From Thermoanaerobaculum aquaticum (GTDB lineage: Bacteria; Acidobacteriota; Thermoanaerobaculia; Thermoanaerobaculales; Thermoanaerobaculaceae): 38,879 bases of DNA. Made by a program: the position numbers and the translations under genes. The stretch covers positions 75,748 to 114,626 of the forward strand of contig NZ_JMFG01000016.1 in NCBI RefSeq assembly GCF_000687145.1, written 5' to 3'. Each line of letters opens with the position of its first letter. Position 1 is the stretch's first letter. Below, in pieces: positions 7,923-16,147 of the stretch. Under the pieces are notes generated by a model. It was not told the DNA's origin and did not search any database. It worked only from the letters and a program-made list of their open reading frames with translations.

Positions 7923-9596
7923 ATGGCCAGCGAGCTGAGACTGGAAGACCTGAGTTACATCCCGTTTTCCGAAAAGCCCACCACCGCCATCAAAACCGGG
8001 ACCTGGAAGTACGTGGAGCCGGTGTACCGCAATGCGCTCCCGCCCTGTGCCGCCACCTGTCCCGCCGGCAACGATATTTCCTACGGCTTGTTGCTGCTTG
8101 CAAAGGGACAGGTGCTGGACGCTGCCCGCTGGTGGCGGCGTCGCAACCCAATTCCCGCGACTCTGGGGCGGGTATGCCCTCACCCATGCGAAGGCCCCTG
8201 TAACCGGGAGCACCTGGGCGGTGCCATTGCCATCCACATGGTGGAGCGGTTTTTGGGGGACGTGGAAGGGGACGTGCTGCCGCCACCGGCCCCTGCCACC
8301 GGCAAGAAGGTGGCGGTGGTGGGTTCCGGGCCCGCTGGTCTCGCGGCCGCTTACAACCTGCGTCTTTCCGGTCACGAGGTGCACGTTTTTGACGACAAGC
8401 CCGCTCCAGGCGGGTACCTCCGCACGGGCATCCCGGAGTACCGGTTGCCCCGCCCGGTGCTGGACCGAGAGGTGGGGATGATTGAAAGCCTGGGTGTGGT
8501 CTTCCATCAGGGTGTTCGGGTGGGCCGCGATATTTCGTTCGATGCCCTTCGGTCTTCTCACGATGCGGTCATCCTGGCCCTGGGCCTGCACCGCAGCCGG
8601 GCTCTGGGGATCCCCGGAGAGGATCACCCCCGGGTGTACAACGGAGTGAAGCTCTTGGAGCAGCTGTTGGCCGGGGAGCGGCCGCCCCTGCCCCGCCGTA
8701 TGGCGGTGGTGGGGGGTGGCAACACCGCCATGGACGTGGCCCGGAGTCTGCTGCGGGTGGGGGTGGAGCCGGTGGTGGTGTACCGGCGGACTCGGGCGGA
8801 AATGCCGGCCATTGCCTCGGAAGTGGAGGATGCCCTCGCGGAAGGCATTCCCTTCGAGTTTTTAGCAGCGCCGGTGCGGGTTCTGATTGAAAATGACGCC
8901 ATTGTCGGCCTGGAATGCCAGCGCATGCAGTTGGGGGAGCCCGACGCTTCCGGCCGAAGGCGTCCGCTGCCCATCCCCGGCAGCGAGTTCGTGGTTCCCT
9001 GCCAGGGGGTGGTCACTGCCCTGGGGGAAGAGGTGGACCTGGAGGGCTTGCCGTCCAACTTAGGGGCCGGCGACGCCCGCCAAGCCGCGGCCCTGCCGGG
9101 GGTTTTTGTGGCGGGCGACATGGCCGATGGGGCGGGAACGGTGACCGCCGCGGTGGGTTCGGGGATCCGCGTGGCGGCGGTGGTGCACGCGTACCTTCAG
9201 AGCGGGAATTTGCCGGAAAAGGCTCCCGCTGTGCCGGAGCTTTGGCCCCGGGAGGTGGCGCAAGACCGCAAGGTGGAATTTGCCAACCTCAACACCGCGT
9301 ACCTCCGTCCGGCTCCGCGACCGGCTGTGAGCCATTTGCCGCCGGATCAGCGTCGCACAAGCTTTTCGGAAGTGGTTCAGGGCTGGAGTGAGGAAGCGGC
9401 GGTGCAGGAAGCGCGGCGGTGTTTTGCCTGCGGGACCTGCAACGAGTGCTCGAACTGCCTGTACTTTTGCCCGGATGTGGCCATCCACCGGGTAAACGGC
9501 GGCTTCTCCATTGATAGGGAGCACTGCAAGGGGTGCGGGATTTGCGTGCAGGAATGCCCGCGCTCGGCGTTGGAGCTGCGCGAGGTGACGCGATGA
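7923..9596 (+). CDS. GltD-like FAD/NAD(P) oxidoreductase fused to 2x[4Fe-4S] delta domain
   Basis: 557 aa with three modules. Residues about 30-110 form the Fe-S domain found at the start of GltD-type proteins, with Cys42, 46, 85, 89 and 93 (NPIPATLGRVCPHPCEGPC). Residues about 128-440 are a two-dinucleotide flavoprotein: GSGPAGL at 134-140 for FAD and GGGNTA at 264-269 followed by VVVYRR for NAD(P)H. The C-terminus, residues 500-545, is a bacterial ferredoxin with CxxCxxCxxxCP (506-516) and a second set at 535-545; Cys500 and Cys503 are extra. In the operon it replaces the plain PorD ferredoxin. It could pass electrons from oxoacid oxidation to NAD(P)+ as well as to ferredoxin. The direction of flow is inferred. 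Confidence 0.9.
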   Translation: MASELRLEDLSYIPFSEKPTTAIKTGTWKYVEPVYRNALPPCAATCPAGNDISYGLLLLAKGQVLDAARWWRRRNPIPATLGRVCPHPCEGPCNREHLGGAIAIHMVERFLGDVEGDVLPPPAPATGKKVAVVGSGPAGLAAAYNLRLSGHEVHVFDDKPAPGGYLRTGIPEYRLPRPVLDREVGMIESLGVVFHQGVRVGRDISFDALRSSHDAVILALGLHRSRALGIPGEDHPRVYNGVKLLEQLLAGERPPLPRRMAVVGGGNTAMDVARSLLRVGVEPVVVYRRTRAEMPAIASEVEDALAEGIPFEFLAAPVRVLIENDAIVGLECQRMQLGEPDASGRRRPLPIPGSEFVVPCQGVVTALGEEVDLEGLPSNLGAGDARQAAALPGVFVAGDMADGAGTVTAAVGSGIRVAAVVHAYLQSGNLPEKAPAVPELWPREVAQDRKVEFANLNTAYLRPAPRPAVSHLPPDQRRTSFSEVVQGWSEEAAVQEARRCFACGTCNECSNCLYFCPDVAIHRVNGGFSIDREHCKGCGICVQECPRSALELREVTR

Positions 9597-10783
9597 AAAC
9601 CGTAATCAAGGGAAACAGCGCGGTGGCTCATGGGGTGAGGTTGGCTCGGGCCCAGGTCATTGCTGCCTACCCCATCACCCCCCAAACCTCCATCATTGAG
9701 GATTTAGCTTCCTTTGTGGCCCAGGGGCAGCTGAAAGCCACCTTTGTCAAGGTGGAATCCGAGCATTCGGCGCTGGCCGCGTGCATTGGCGCGGCGTCGG
9801 CGGGGGCGCGGGTGTTCACCGCTACCTCCGCCCAAGGCCTGGCCCTCATGCACGAGCTGATCCACTGGGCGGCGGGGGCCCGCTTGCCCATCGTGCTGGC
9901 CGATGTGAACCGTGCCATGGCCCCGGGGTGGTCCATTTGGACCGATCAAAACGACAGCTTGTCCCAAAGGGACACCGGTTGGATGCAGGTGTACTGCGCC
10001 TCTTCCCAGGAGGTTCTGGATTCGGTGGTGCAGGCCTACAAGGTTTCGGAAAAGGTCCTGCTGCCCACCATGATCGTGCTGGACGCCTTTTTCCTCTCCC
10101 ACACCCACGAGGTGGTGGATGTTCCTGAGCAGGAGCTGGTGGACCGCTTCTTACCGCCGCTTTCTTTGCCCTTGAAGCTGGACGTGGAGCGTCCCGGCGC
10201 CTTTGGCAACTTGGTGTTTCCCGATCGCTACATGGAGTTCCGCTACAAGATCGAGCTGGCCCACCGCGAGGCGCTGGAGGTTTGGCGGCAGGTGGACCAG
10301 GAGTGGGGCCGCCTCACCGGCCGTTCCTACGGGCTGGTGGAGGGCTACCGGCTGGAAGACGCCGACACCGTGCTGCTCACCGCCGGCACGCCAGCATCTA
10401 CGGCCCGGGTGGCGGTGGACCAGCTGCGGGCGGAAGGCGTTGCGGCCGGCGTTTTGCGGTTGCGGGTTTTCCGGCCGTTTCCGGCGGAAGAGCTGGCCCG
10501 GCATCTGGCAGGACGCCGGCGGGTGGTGGTTTTGGACCGCAACTGCTCCTACGGTCACCACGGGATCTTTCATCAGGAAACCAAATCCGCCCTTTACGAG
10601 CTGCCCGAGCGCCGGCGCCCGCAGCTTTTCGGGGTAATTGCCGGGCTGGGTGGTCGGGACATTACGGTGAGCGACCTTGCGGAAATACTTCGCAAAGCCT
10701 CCCGCAGTGAGCTGGCCCCCGTCTCCTGGTGGAACGTTCTGCAGCCCGAGGAGGAGCTGGAAGCCGCGGTGGCTTCCAAGTGA
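9593..10783 (+). CDS. 2-oxoacid:ferredoxin oxidoreductase, alpha subunit
   Basis: 396 aa. It opens with the pyrimidine-binding domain I motif YPITPQTSIIEDLA, then VESEHSALAACIGAASAGARVFTATSAQGL, and later the transketolase C-like domain II (VLLTAGTPASTARVAVDQLR). These are the normal features of POR/VOR alpha subunits. The ATG at 9593 overlaps the previous stop (ATGA). The open frame extends upstream, but that part is the other gene read out of frame. It pairs with the beta subunit at 10791 to form the thiamine diphosphate active site. Confidence 0.93.
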   Translation: MKTVIKGNSAVAHGVRLARAQVIAAYPITPQTSIIEDLASFVAQGQLKATFVKVESEHSALAACIGAASAGARVFTATSAQGLALMHELIHWAAGARLPIVLADVNRAMAPGWSIWTDQNDSLSQRDTGWMQVYCASSQEVLDSVVQAYKVSEKVLLPTMIVLDAFFLSHTHEVVDVPEQELVDRFLPPLSLPLKLDVERPGAFGNLVFPDRYMEFRYKIELAHREALEVWRQVDQEWGRLTGRSYGLVEGYRLEDADTVLLTAGTPASTARVAVDQLRAEGVAAGVLRLRVFRPFPAEELARHLAGRRRVVVLDRNCSYGHHGIFHQETKSALYELPERRRPQLFGVIAGLGGRDITVSDLAEILRKASRSELAPVSWWNVLQPEEELEAAVASK

Positions 10784-10790
10784 GGTGCCT

Positions 10791-11765
10791 ATGAGCGCTC
10801 AACTGGAAAGCTACGATCCCAGAAACCTGCACCTCCCCGAGGAGGACCTCCTGCGTTCCGGCCATCTGGCCTGCCCGGGGTGCGGGGCTGCGTTGGGGAT
10901 GCGTTTGGCCCTCAAAGCGCTGGGCCCGAAAACCATCGTGGTGATCCCCGCGTGCTGTTGGGCGGTGATCAACGGACCGTACCCCTTCCACGCCTTGGGG
11001 GTTCCGGTTTTGCAGGTGGCGTTTGAAACCGCCGCGGTTTCCGCCGCCGGGATTCGGGCCGCGCTAGCGGTGCAAGGGCGGGACGACATTGCGGTTTTAG
11101 CGTGGGCCGGAGACGGTGGCACCTTTGACATCGGTTTTCAGTCGCTTTCGGGGGCAGTGGAGCGCAACGAGGACATCATTTACGTGTGCTACGACAACGA
11201 GGCCTACATGAACACCGGCATCCAGCGCTCCTCGGCCACGCCCTTTGGCGCCTGGACCACCACCACCCCTGAGCCCGACATCAAACCCGAGCCCAAGAAA
11301 AACATGGTGGAGATCCTGGCGGAGCACCGCATCCCTTACGCCGCGACGGCCTCCATTGCGTTTCCCGAAGATTTCGTGCGCAAACTGCAAAAGGCCCGCT
11401 CCATCAAGGGCACCAAGTTCATCCACCTGTGGATTTCCTGCCCGGCCGGCCACAAGTCCGAAGAGCGCCTTTCCGTGCACATCGCCCGTCTGGCAGTGGA
11501 AACTGGTGTTTTCCCGCTTTACGAGGTGGAGTACGGCAGCAAGTACACCATCAACCACGAGCCGGCTTTTCTTGATGTGACCGAGTACCTGAAGCTGCAA
11601 GGGCGCTTCCGCTACCTCACACCGGAGGATGTGGATTTCATCCGCCGATCGGTAGCCTGGGAGTGGCAGCGCTTAAGGGCCAAGGCGGCCATGGGGAGCT
11701 CGCTACCGCCACCGCCGGCACCGTCACGGCGGATCATGCCGGTAGCTAGCTCGTCAGAAGGTTAA
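10791..11765 (+). CDS. 2-oxoacid:ferredoxin oxidoreductase, beta subunit (TPP-binding)
   Basis: 324 aa. It carries CPGCG (Cys28, Cys31), a further Cys pair in PACCW (55-56) and Cys217 in SCPAGHK, which together supply the proximal [4Fe-4S] cluster. The thiamine diphosphate/Mg motif starts at GDGG (107-110) and ends near DNEAYMNTG. The segment QRSSATPFGAWTTTTP is characteristic of PorB/VorB proteins. The start ATG lies 8 bases after the alpha stop. The C-terminal tail (SLPPPPAPSRR onward) is Pro-rich and probably disordered. Reaction: oxidative decarboxylation of a 2-oxoacid to acyl-CoA with reduction of ferredoxin. Confidence 0.93.
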   Translation: MSAQLESYDPRNLHLPEEDLLRSGHLACPGCGAALGMRLALKALGPKTIVVIPACCWAVINGPYPFHALGVPVLQVAFETAAVSAAGIRAALAVQGRDDIAVLAWAGDGGTFDIGFQSLSGAVERNEDIIYVCYDNEAYMNTGIQRSSATPFGAWTTTTPEPDIKPEPKKNMVEILAEHRIPYAATASIAFPEDFVRKLQKARSIKGTKFIHLWISCPAGHKSEERLSVHIARLAVETGVFPLYEVEYGSKYTINHEPAFLDVTEYLKLQGRFRYLTPEDVDFIRRSVAWEWQRLRAKAAMGSSLPPPPAPSRRIMPVASSSEG

Positions 11766-11931
11766 GCCCCGACCGGTACTCCTCGGGGGCGGTGACGGTT
11801 CGGCCAATAAGCGTGTAAACCCGCTGCATGGCCGCAAAGGCGGCCACTTCGTCGCTAATGTGGTTACCGGCTGCCACCGGGATTACAGTTTCCACGGCAA
11901 TCTTGCGGAGGGCCACAGACCACGCCGCCAC
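11746..11931 (-). CDS. Possible small ORF or gene remnant, unrecognised
   Basis: A 61-codon frame starting GTG, convergent with and overlapping the last 20 bases of the beta-subunit gene. It stays open to an in-frame TGA at 11944-11946. Third positions are about 74% G or C, and the composition (IGRTVTAPEEYRSGLNLL near the end) looks protein-like. No family was recognised, and no ribosome site was identified. It could be the C-terminal relic of a lost gene or chance. Confidence 0.25.
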   Translation of the reverse strand: MAAWSVALRKIAVETVIPVAAGNHISDEVAAFAAMQRVYTLIGRTVTAPEEYRSGLNLLTS

Positions 11932-11951
11932 GTTGCGGTAGTATCACAACC

Positions 11952-13355
11952 ATGACCGGAGCGCGGGGCACGGGGTTGGTGGGCAAATCAAACGCAAGGG
12001 AACCGAAAAACCGTCGGCTGCCGCAAGGGGAGGCCAGCCGCAAGCTGGTGCACGCCAGCATGGGGCTGTTTGCTCTGCTCTTGCCGTTTTTGACCTACCC
12101 GCAGGCGGCTGCCTGTGCGGTGGCCGCGTTTTTGTTCAACTGGCAGGTTTTGCCCCGGCTTTTGGGGCACCGTTTCCGCACGGCGCGGGAGGGCAGCGGC
12201 GATGTGGGGGTGCTGCTTTATCCGCTGGTGGTCCTGGTGTTGATTTTGATCTTTCGCCACCGCATGGAGCTGGCGGCCTTCGGCTGGGGGGTGCTGGCCT
12301 TTGGCGACTCCCTGGCCGGTGTGGTGGGGCAAAAGTGGGGGAAGAGGCCCCTGCCGTGGAACCCTCAAAAAAGCTGGGAGGGTTTTGCCGGCTTTCTGGT
12401 GGGAAGCTTGGCAGGTGGGTCGCTTTTGGCCTTATGGTTTTTGGCCGCGAGGACACCCGAAGCACGGGAGCTTCCTTCTCTGCTTGCGGGCTTTGCCTTT
12501 TGGTGCGCTTGGGGCCTGATCCCTTGCGTTTTGGCGGCGGTTTTGGAGAGCTTACCCCACGGTTTGGACGACAACGTGCTGCCCCCTTTGGCGGTACCGG
12601 TTTTGGGGTCTTTGGGCAGCGAGGGAACGCTGGCAGCGGTGGTTACTGACGCGGGGCTGCCGGTGGTGGTGAACACCGCGTGTGCGGTTTTGGCTCTGGC
12701 CACCAAAACGCTGCGGCCCGGTGGGGTAGCGGTGGCTTGGATTCTGGGGGTGAGCACCTGGATGGCGGCGGGCTGGCAGGGCTTTGTGCTGCTCTTGGCC
12801 TTCCTGCTGGCAGGGCTGGGGGCCACGTTTTTGGGATTTGCGGCCAAGGCGCAGCGGGGCGTGGCGGAGCGTCGCCGGGGGCAGCGGGGTGCGGCTGAGG
12901 TGCTGGCCAAAGGGGGAGTGCTTCTGGTTTTGGTGTTGCAAGGTTTTGGGGCGCGACTCACCGAAGGGGCCGTGGTGAGCTGGGCGGTGGCCGCGACGCT
13001 CGCTGCGGCCTGGGCCGATACTTGGGGGAGCGAGCTGGGCGGGCTTTGGGGCCGGAGGGTTTTCCGTCTTCCCGATGGCGTTGCCGTACCCGCGGGGACG
13101 CCCGGTGGGGTTTCGGCGGTGGGGTTGCTGGCTTCCCTGGTGGGCGCTTTGTTCGCTGCCGGGCTTGGGGCGGCCTTGGGGCTGGTACCTGTCCGCCCGT
13201 GGGTGGGCTTGGTGGCTTTCGCCGGTTTTTTGGCCACTCTCGTGGAAAGTCTTTTGGCCCGCTCACCTTCCGCCACCCACGCGGGGCGAAACCTGGCGGT
13301 GACGTTACTTCCGCTGGTTTTTCTGGTGGCCATTGGTGGTGGGAGCCTCCAGTGA
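11952..13355 (+). CDS. Fused prenyl-alcohol kinase (VTE5/dolichol-kinase-like) and DUF92 (VTE6-like) protein
   Basis: 467 aa, highly hydrophobic, two domains. Residues about 28-215 match the CTP-dependent polyprenol/phytol kinase family: RKLVHASMG near 30-38 and FGDSLAGVVGQKWGKRP with KSWEGF (118-144). Residues about 235-460 match DUF92, the family of plant VTE6 phytyl-phosphate kinase: ADTWGSELG at 355-363 and PAGTPGGVS at 380-388. In plants and cyanobacteria these two steps convert phytol to phytyl phosphate and then phytyl diphosphate. The downstream UbiA gene overlaps the stop (GTGA). A TAGTAT box ends 7 bases before the ATG and no ribosome site is visible, so the mRNA may be leaderless. 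Confidence 0.85.
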   Translation: MTGARGTGLVGKSNAREPKNRRLPQGEASRKLVHASMGLFALLLPFLTYPQAAACAVAAFLFNWQVLPRLLGHRFRTAREGSGDVGVLLYPLVVLVLILIFRHRMELAAFGWGVLAFGDSLAGVVGQKWGKRPLPWNPQKSWEGFAGFLVGSLAGGSLLALWFLAARTPEARELPSLLAGFAFWCAWGLIPCVLAAVLESLPHGLDDNVLPPLAVPVLGSLGSEGTLAAVVTDAGLPVVVNTACAVLALATKTLRPGGVAVAWILGVSTWMAAGWQGFVLLLAFLLAGLGATFLGFAAKAQRGVAERRRGQRGAAEVLAKGGVLLVLVLQGFGARLTEGAVVSWAVAATLAAAWADTWGSELGGLWGRRVFRLPDGVAVPAGTPGGVSAVGLLASLVGALFAAGLGAALGLVPVRPWVGLVAFAGFLATLVESLLARSPSATHAGRNLAVTLLPLVFLVAIGGGSLQ

Positions 13356-14326
13356 GGTGGCGGGACCTTCGCGACCTGGCCCGACCTTTCACGCTGTTCC
13401 CACCGGCCCTGGGGATTGTGTCGGGGGGCCTGTGCGCCTTCGGTTCGGCGCATAACCCCGATCCGGCACGGGTTTTCTCGTGGTCCGTGGCTTTCACCAT
13501 GCTTTTGGGGGCAGCCTGTGCTTCGCTTTTGAACGCCGCCTCCAACGTGCTCAACCAAATTGCCGATTTGGAGGCCGACCGCATTAACAAGCCCCAGCGC
13601 CCCCTTCCCTCCGGGAGGGTGAGCGAAGCGCAAGCGTGGCGCTTGGCCTGGCTCCTGTACGCGGTAAGCGTGTTGCCGTCATGGCTTTTGGTGCCCTACC
13701 CCTACACCTCGCTGGAAGCAAAGCTTTTGGCGCCGTTCAAGGAACACGGCGTTTTCCTGCTTTACCTGGGGGCGGCGGTGGCCACGTGGGTGTACTCGCT
13801 GCCGGCGCTGGGGCGTACCAAGCGCTTCGGGATTTGGGCCAACGTCACCATTGCCGTGCCTCGGGGGGTATGGCTGAAGGTGGCGGGGTGGGGCACGGTG
13901 GCCGCGGTGACCGAACCGGAGGCATGGTGGATCGGGCTGATTTTTGGCGCGTTCCTGCTGGGAGCCAGCAGCACCAAGGACTTTTCCGATATGGCTGGAG
14001 ATCGCGCCAGCGGGGTCTTCACGCTTCCCGTGAAGTACGGCGAGCGCAGGGCGGCGTGGATGATTGCCCCTTCTTTTGTGGTTCCTTGGCTGCTCATCCC
14101 CTGGGGCGTGCGCTGGCAGGTCAACGGCACCCCGCTTCTTTCCGGCAACCCGTTGCTGTTGGACGGCCTGGCGGTGATCCTGACCGCCTGGGGGCTTTAC
14201 ACCTGCGGTCTTTTGCTCCGGGACCCCGAAGCTCTATCCCGCACGGAAAACCACCCCTCCTGGACCCACATGTACCTCATGATGATGACCGCGCAGGTGG
14301 GTTTTGCTTTGGCGTACCTGCTTTAG
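13352..14326 (+). CDS. UbiA-family prenyltransferase
   Basis: 324 aa membrane enzyme. The first Asp-rich motif is NQIADLEAD (68-76) followed by RINKPQRPLPSG. The second is KDFSDMAGD (209-217). Both bind the Mg-diphosphate of a prenyl donor. About eight to nine membrane helices are apparent. The GTG start overlaps the stop of the kinase fusion (GTGA), and the longer upstream frame belongs to the neighbour. The subgroup resembles chlorophyll synthase, homogentisate prenyltransferase and DGGGP synthase-type enzymes, but the acceptor cannot be told. The context suggests that its prenyl diphosphate can come from salvaged prenyl alcohol. Confidence 0.9.
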   Translation: MRWRDLRDLARPFTLFPPALGIVSGGLCAFGSAHNPDPARVFSWSVAFTMLLGAACASLLNAASNVLNQIADLEADRINKPQRPLPSGRVSEAQAWRLAWLLYAVSVLPSWLLVPYPYTSLEAKLLAPFKEHGVFLLYLGAAVATWVYSLPALGRTKRFGIWANVTIAVPRGVWLKVAGWGTVAAVTEPEAWWIGLIFGAFLLGASSTKDFSDMAGDRASGVFTLPVKYGERRAAWMIAPSFVVPWLLIPWGVRWQVNGTPLLSGNPLLLDGLAVILTAWGLYTCGLLLRDPEALSRTENHPSWTHMYLMMMTAQVGFALAYLL

Positions 14327-15318
14327 CTTCCCGGCTCTACGGTAAAGCCGTGCTCGTGCATCCACTGGTCGTTGTAAATGGTGCTGGCGTAACGGAAACC
14401 GGAGTCGGGGAAGAGCGTGACGATACGGGTACCTGGCGGAAGCTCCCGGGCCAGCTTGAGGACCACGGCTAAAACCGCCCCGCTGGAGCCCCCGGCTACG
14501 ATCCCTTCCTCCCGCGCCAAACGTCGGGCGGTGAGGAACGCTTCCCCATCCGAAACCTGAACGACGTCGTCCAGCGGCTCGAAATCGGCGGTGCCGATGA
14601 TGAACTCGTCGCCCAGCCCCTCCATCAGGTACCGCTTGGGCTGGGGACGGCGGCCGGTGCGGAAGTACTCAGCAAAAACCGAGCCCTCAGGTTCCACAGC
14701 AATGACCTTGATGTGCGGGTTTCGCTCCTTGAGGTAGCGACCCACGCCCGCCACGGTGCCACCGGTGCCCATGCCGGCTACAAAGTAATCAATGCGCCCT
14801 TCCATTTGCTCCCAGATTTCCGGACCGGTGGTGAGGTAGTGGGTTTCGTTGTTCTCGCGGTTGTTGTGCTGATCGGGGAAAAAGCAGCCGGAAAGCCCCC
14901 GGGCCAGACGAGGCGCTTTGTTGTTGTAGCTGTCTGGGTGTTCGGGAGGTAGGCTGGCATCCACAAACTCGATGTCCACCCCTAAGGCGCGCAAAAGCGC
15001 AATTTTCTCGGGAGAGGTGGAGTCCCGCACCACCACCTTTAGCTTGTAACCTTTTTGAATGGCCACCAGCGCCAAACCCAGGGCGGTGTTGCCCGAGGAG
15101 GCCTCAAGGATGAGCCCATCGGGCTGCAACCTGCCGTCAGCTTCGGCCTTTTCGATCATATGGCGGGCAATGCGGTCCTTCACGCTGCCCATGGGGTTGA
15201 GGAACTCGAGTTTAGCCCAGACTTCTGCGGGAAGGCCGGCGGTAATTCGGTTGAGGCGCACGATCGGTGTCCAACCGATGGCGTCGAGAATGCTGTCGTA
15301 ACGGTGTAACCCCCGCAC
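14323..15318 (-). CDS. PLP-dependent cysteine synthase / cystathionine beta-synthase family
   Basis: 331 aa, fold type II PLP enzyme. The PLP lysine is in GSVKDRIARHMIEKA. The substrate loop is EASSGNTALGLA, where SGNTG is more usual. The phosphate loop GMGTGGTVAGVGRYLKE and the C-terminal GGSSGAVLA are intact. No CBS domains follow, so it is more like a cysteine synthase (O-acetylserine or O-phosphoserine sulfhydrylase) or a short CBS-type enzyme. The GTG start at 15318 follows GGAGG at 8 bases. It is convergent with the UbiA gene and their stop codons overlap. Confidence 0.88.
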   Translation of the reverse strand: MRGLHRYDSILDAIGWTPIVRLNRITAGLPAEVWAKLEFLNPMGSVKDRIARHMIEKAEADGRLQPDGLILEASSGNTALGLALVAIQKGYKLKVVVRDSTSPEKIALLRALGVDIEFVDASLPPEHPDSYNNKAPRLARGLSGCFFPDQHNNRENNETHYLTTGPEIWEQMEGRIDYFVAGMGTGGTVAGVGRYLKERNPHIKVIAVEPEGSVFAEYFRTGRRPQPKRYLMEGLGDEFIIGTADFEPLDDVVQVSDGEAFLTARRLAREEGIVAGGSSGAVLAVVLKLARELPPGTRIVTLFPDSGFRYASTIYNDQWMHEHGFTVEPGS

Positions 15319-15424
15319 CAGCGTGACCTCCGTGCAAAGGCTACACGCGCGCCAACGCCTGGTCTAGATCGGCAAGCAACTCTTCCCGAAGGCTGGCAGC
15401 AAAAGCCCCGGGTTTTCGAGCCTT

Positions 15425-15955
15425 CTATACGCCCAGGGCGGCTTCGGGAGTTTCCAGGTCTTCAACCTCAGGGGGAGCGGGTGGCGCCAGCCTCCCGGGA
15501 CCCAGGGCAATTTCGATGGTTCCGGCGTGCAGCCGCACGTGCCGGACCTCCACCTCCAGGCCCAGGGGGAGGCGACCCCGGAGGTCCACCAGCACAACCC
15601 CGCTTTCCCTGTCCAGCTCTACGGGAAGCGGCAAGCGGCGGGAAAGGAGGTCAAGGACAACGCGGGGAACCCCCAGACCCAGGGGGCCCTTGATGGCCCG
15701 CAGGTGGAAGCCCAAAAGCCCGCCCTTCACGCGGATTTCTTCAACCTCCACGGCAATGCCCAGGGCCACCCCTGCGACCCGGACTTTGGATTTCAGCCGC
15801 AAGCGCTCACCTTCACCCTCGAGGGCGAGGTCTTCCACCTGCGGAGCCTGGCCCCGCAAAAGGCGGAGCGCAAAAAGCAGCAGCACGTCCCGGTCCAACC
15901 GCAAGGTGAAGGCATTCCAGCTAGCCAGGGGGCGAACGGCAAGGTCTCGACCCAT
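15425..15955 (-). CDS. Hypothetical protein, beta-rich, possibly lipid-binding
   Basis: 176 aa from the ATG at 15955; the frame is open further upstream but that part looks non-coding. After a short Leu-rich start the protein is a series of amphipathic strand-like segments (LRLKSKVRVAGVALGIAVEVEEIRVKG and later VELDRESGVVLVDLRG), then a Pro and Glu-rich tail. This pattern recalls LmeA/DUF2993 or other tubular lipid-binding proteins, but no family was identified with certainty. There is no signal peptide. A TATACT box lies 6 bases before the ATG and no ribosome site is present, consistent with a leaderless message. Confidence 0.55.
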   Translation of the reverse strand: MGRDLAVRPLASWNAFTLRLDRDVLLLFALRLLRGQAPQVEDLALEGEGERLRLKSKVRVAGVALGIAVEVEEIRVKGGLLGFHLRAIKGPLGLGVPRVVLDLLSRRLPLPVELDRESGVVLVDLRGRLPLGLEVEVRHVRLHAGTIEIALGPGRLAPPAPPEVEDLETPEAALGV

Positions 15956-16080
15956 GCTGGGAGTATACCCAAGCTGCAAAGGAACAGGCAGGGAGAAAGC
16001 CGGTTGATATTGAGGGAAAGGCGAAACGGGCGCCAGGGACCGGGAAAAAGCTGTTCCTATAAGAATCGAACCTTCGGGTC

Positions 16081-16138
16081 TTGACTTTTTGAGGGCGGGT
16101 TTTAAACTGAACAAGTCGTTCGGATGTTCAGTCCGAAC
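16081..16138 (+). promoter_or_regulatory. Promoter and nested operators of the TetR-emrAB-tolC operon
   Basis: TTGACT (16081-16086) and TAAACT (16103-16108) are spaced by 16 bases. Two overlapping perfect inverted repeats cover the -10 and start region. ACTGAAC (16106-16112) pairs with GTTCAGT (16126-16132), and GTTCGGA (16118-16124) pairs with TCCGAAC (16132-16138). This is a good candidate for autorepression by the TetR protein encoded next. Confidence 0.7.
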
Positions 16139-16147
16139 GGAGGCGCG

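Noticed and set aside
16050-16080. TPsiC-arm-like sequence (GGTTCGATTC on the minus strand)
   Set aside because: No matching acceptor, D or anticodon arms were found on either side, so it is not a tRNA gene.
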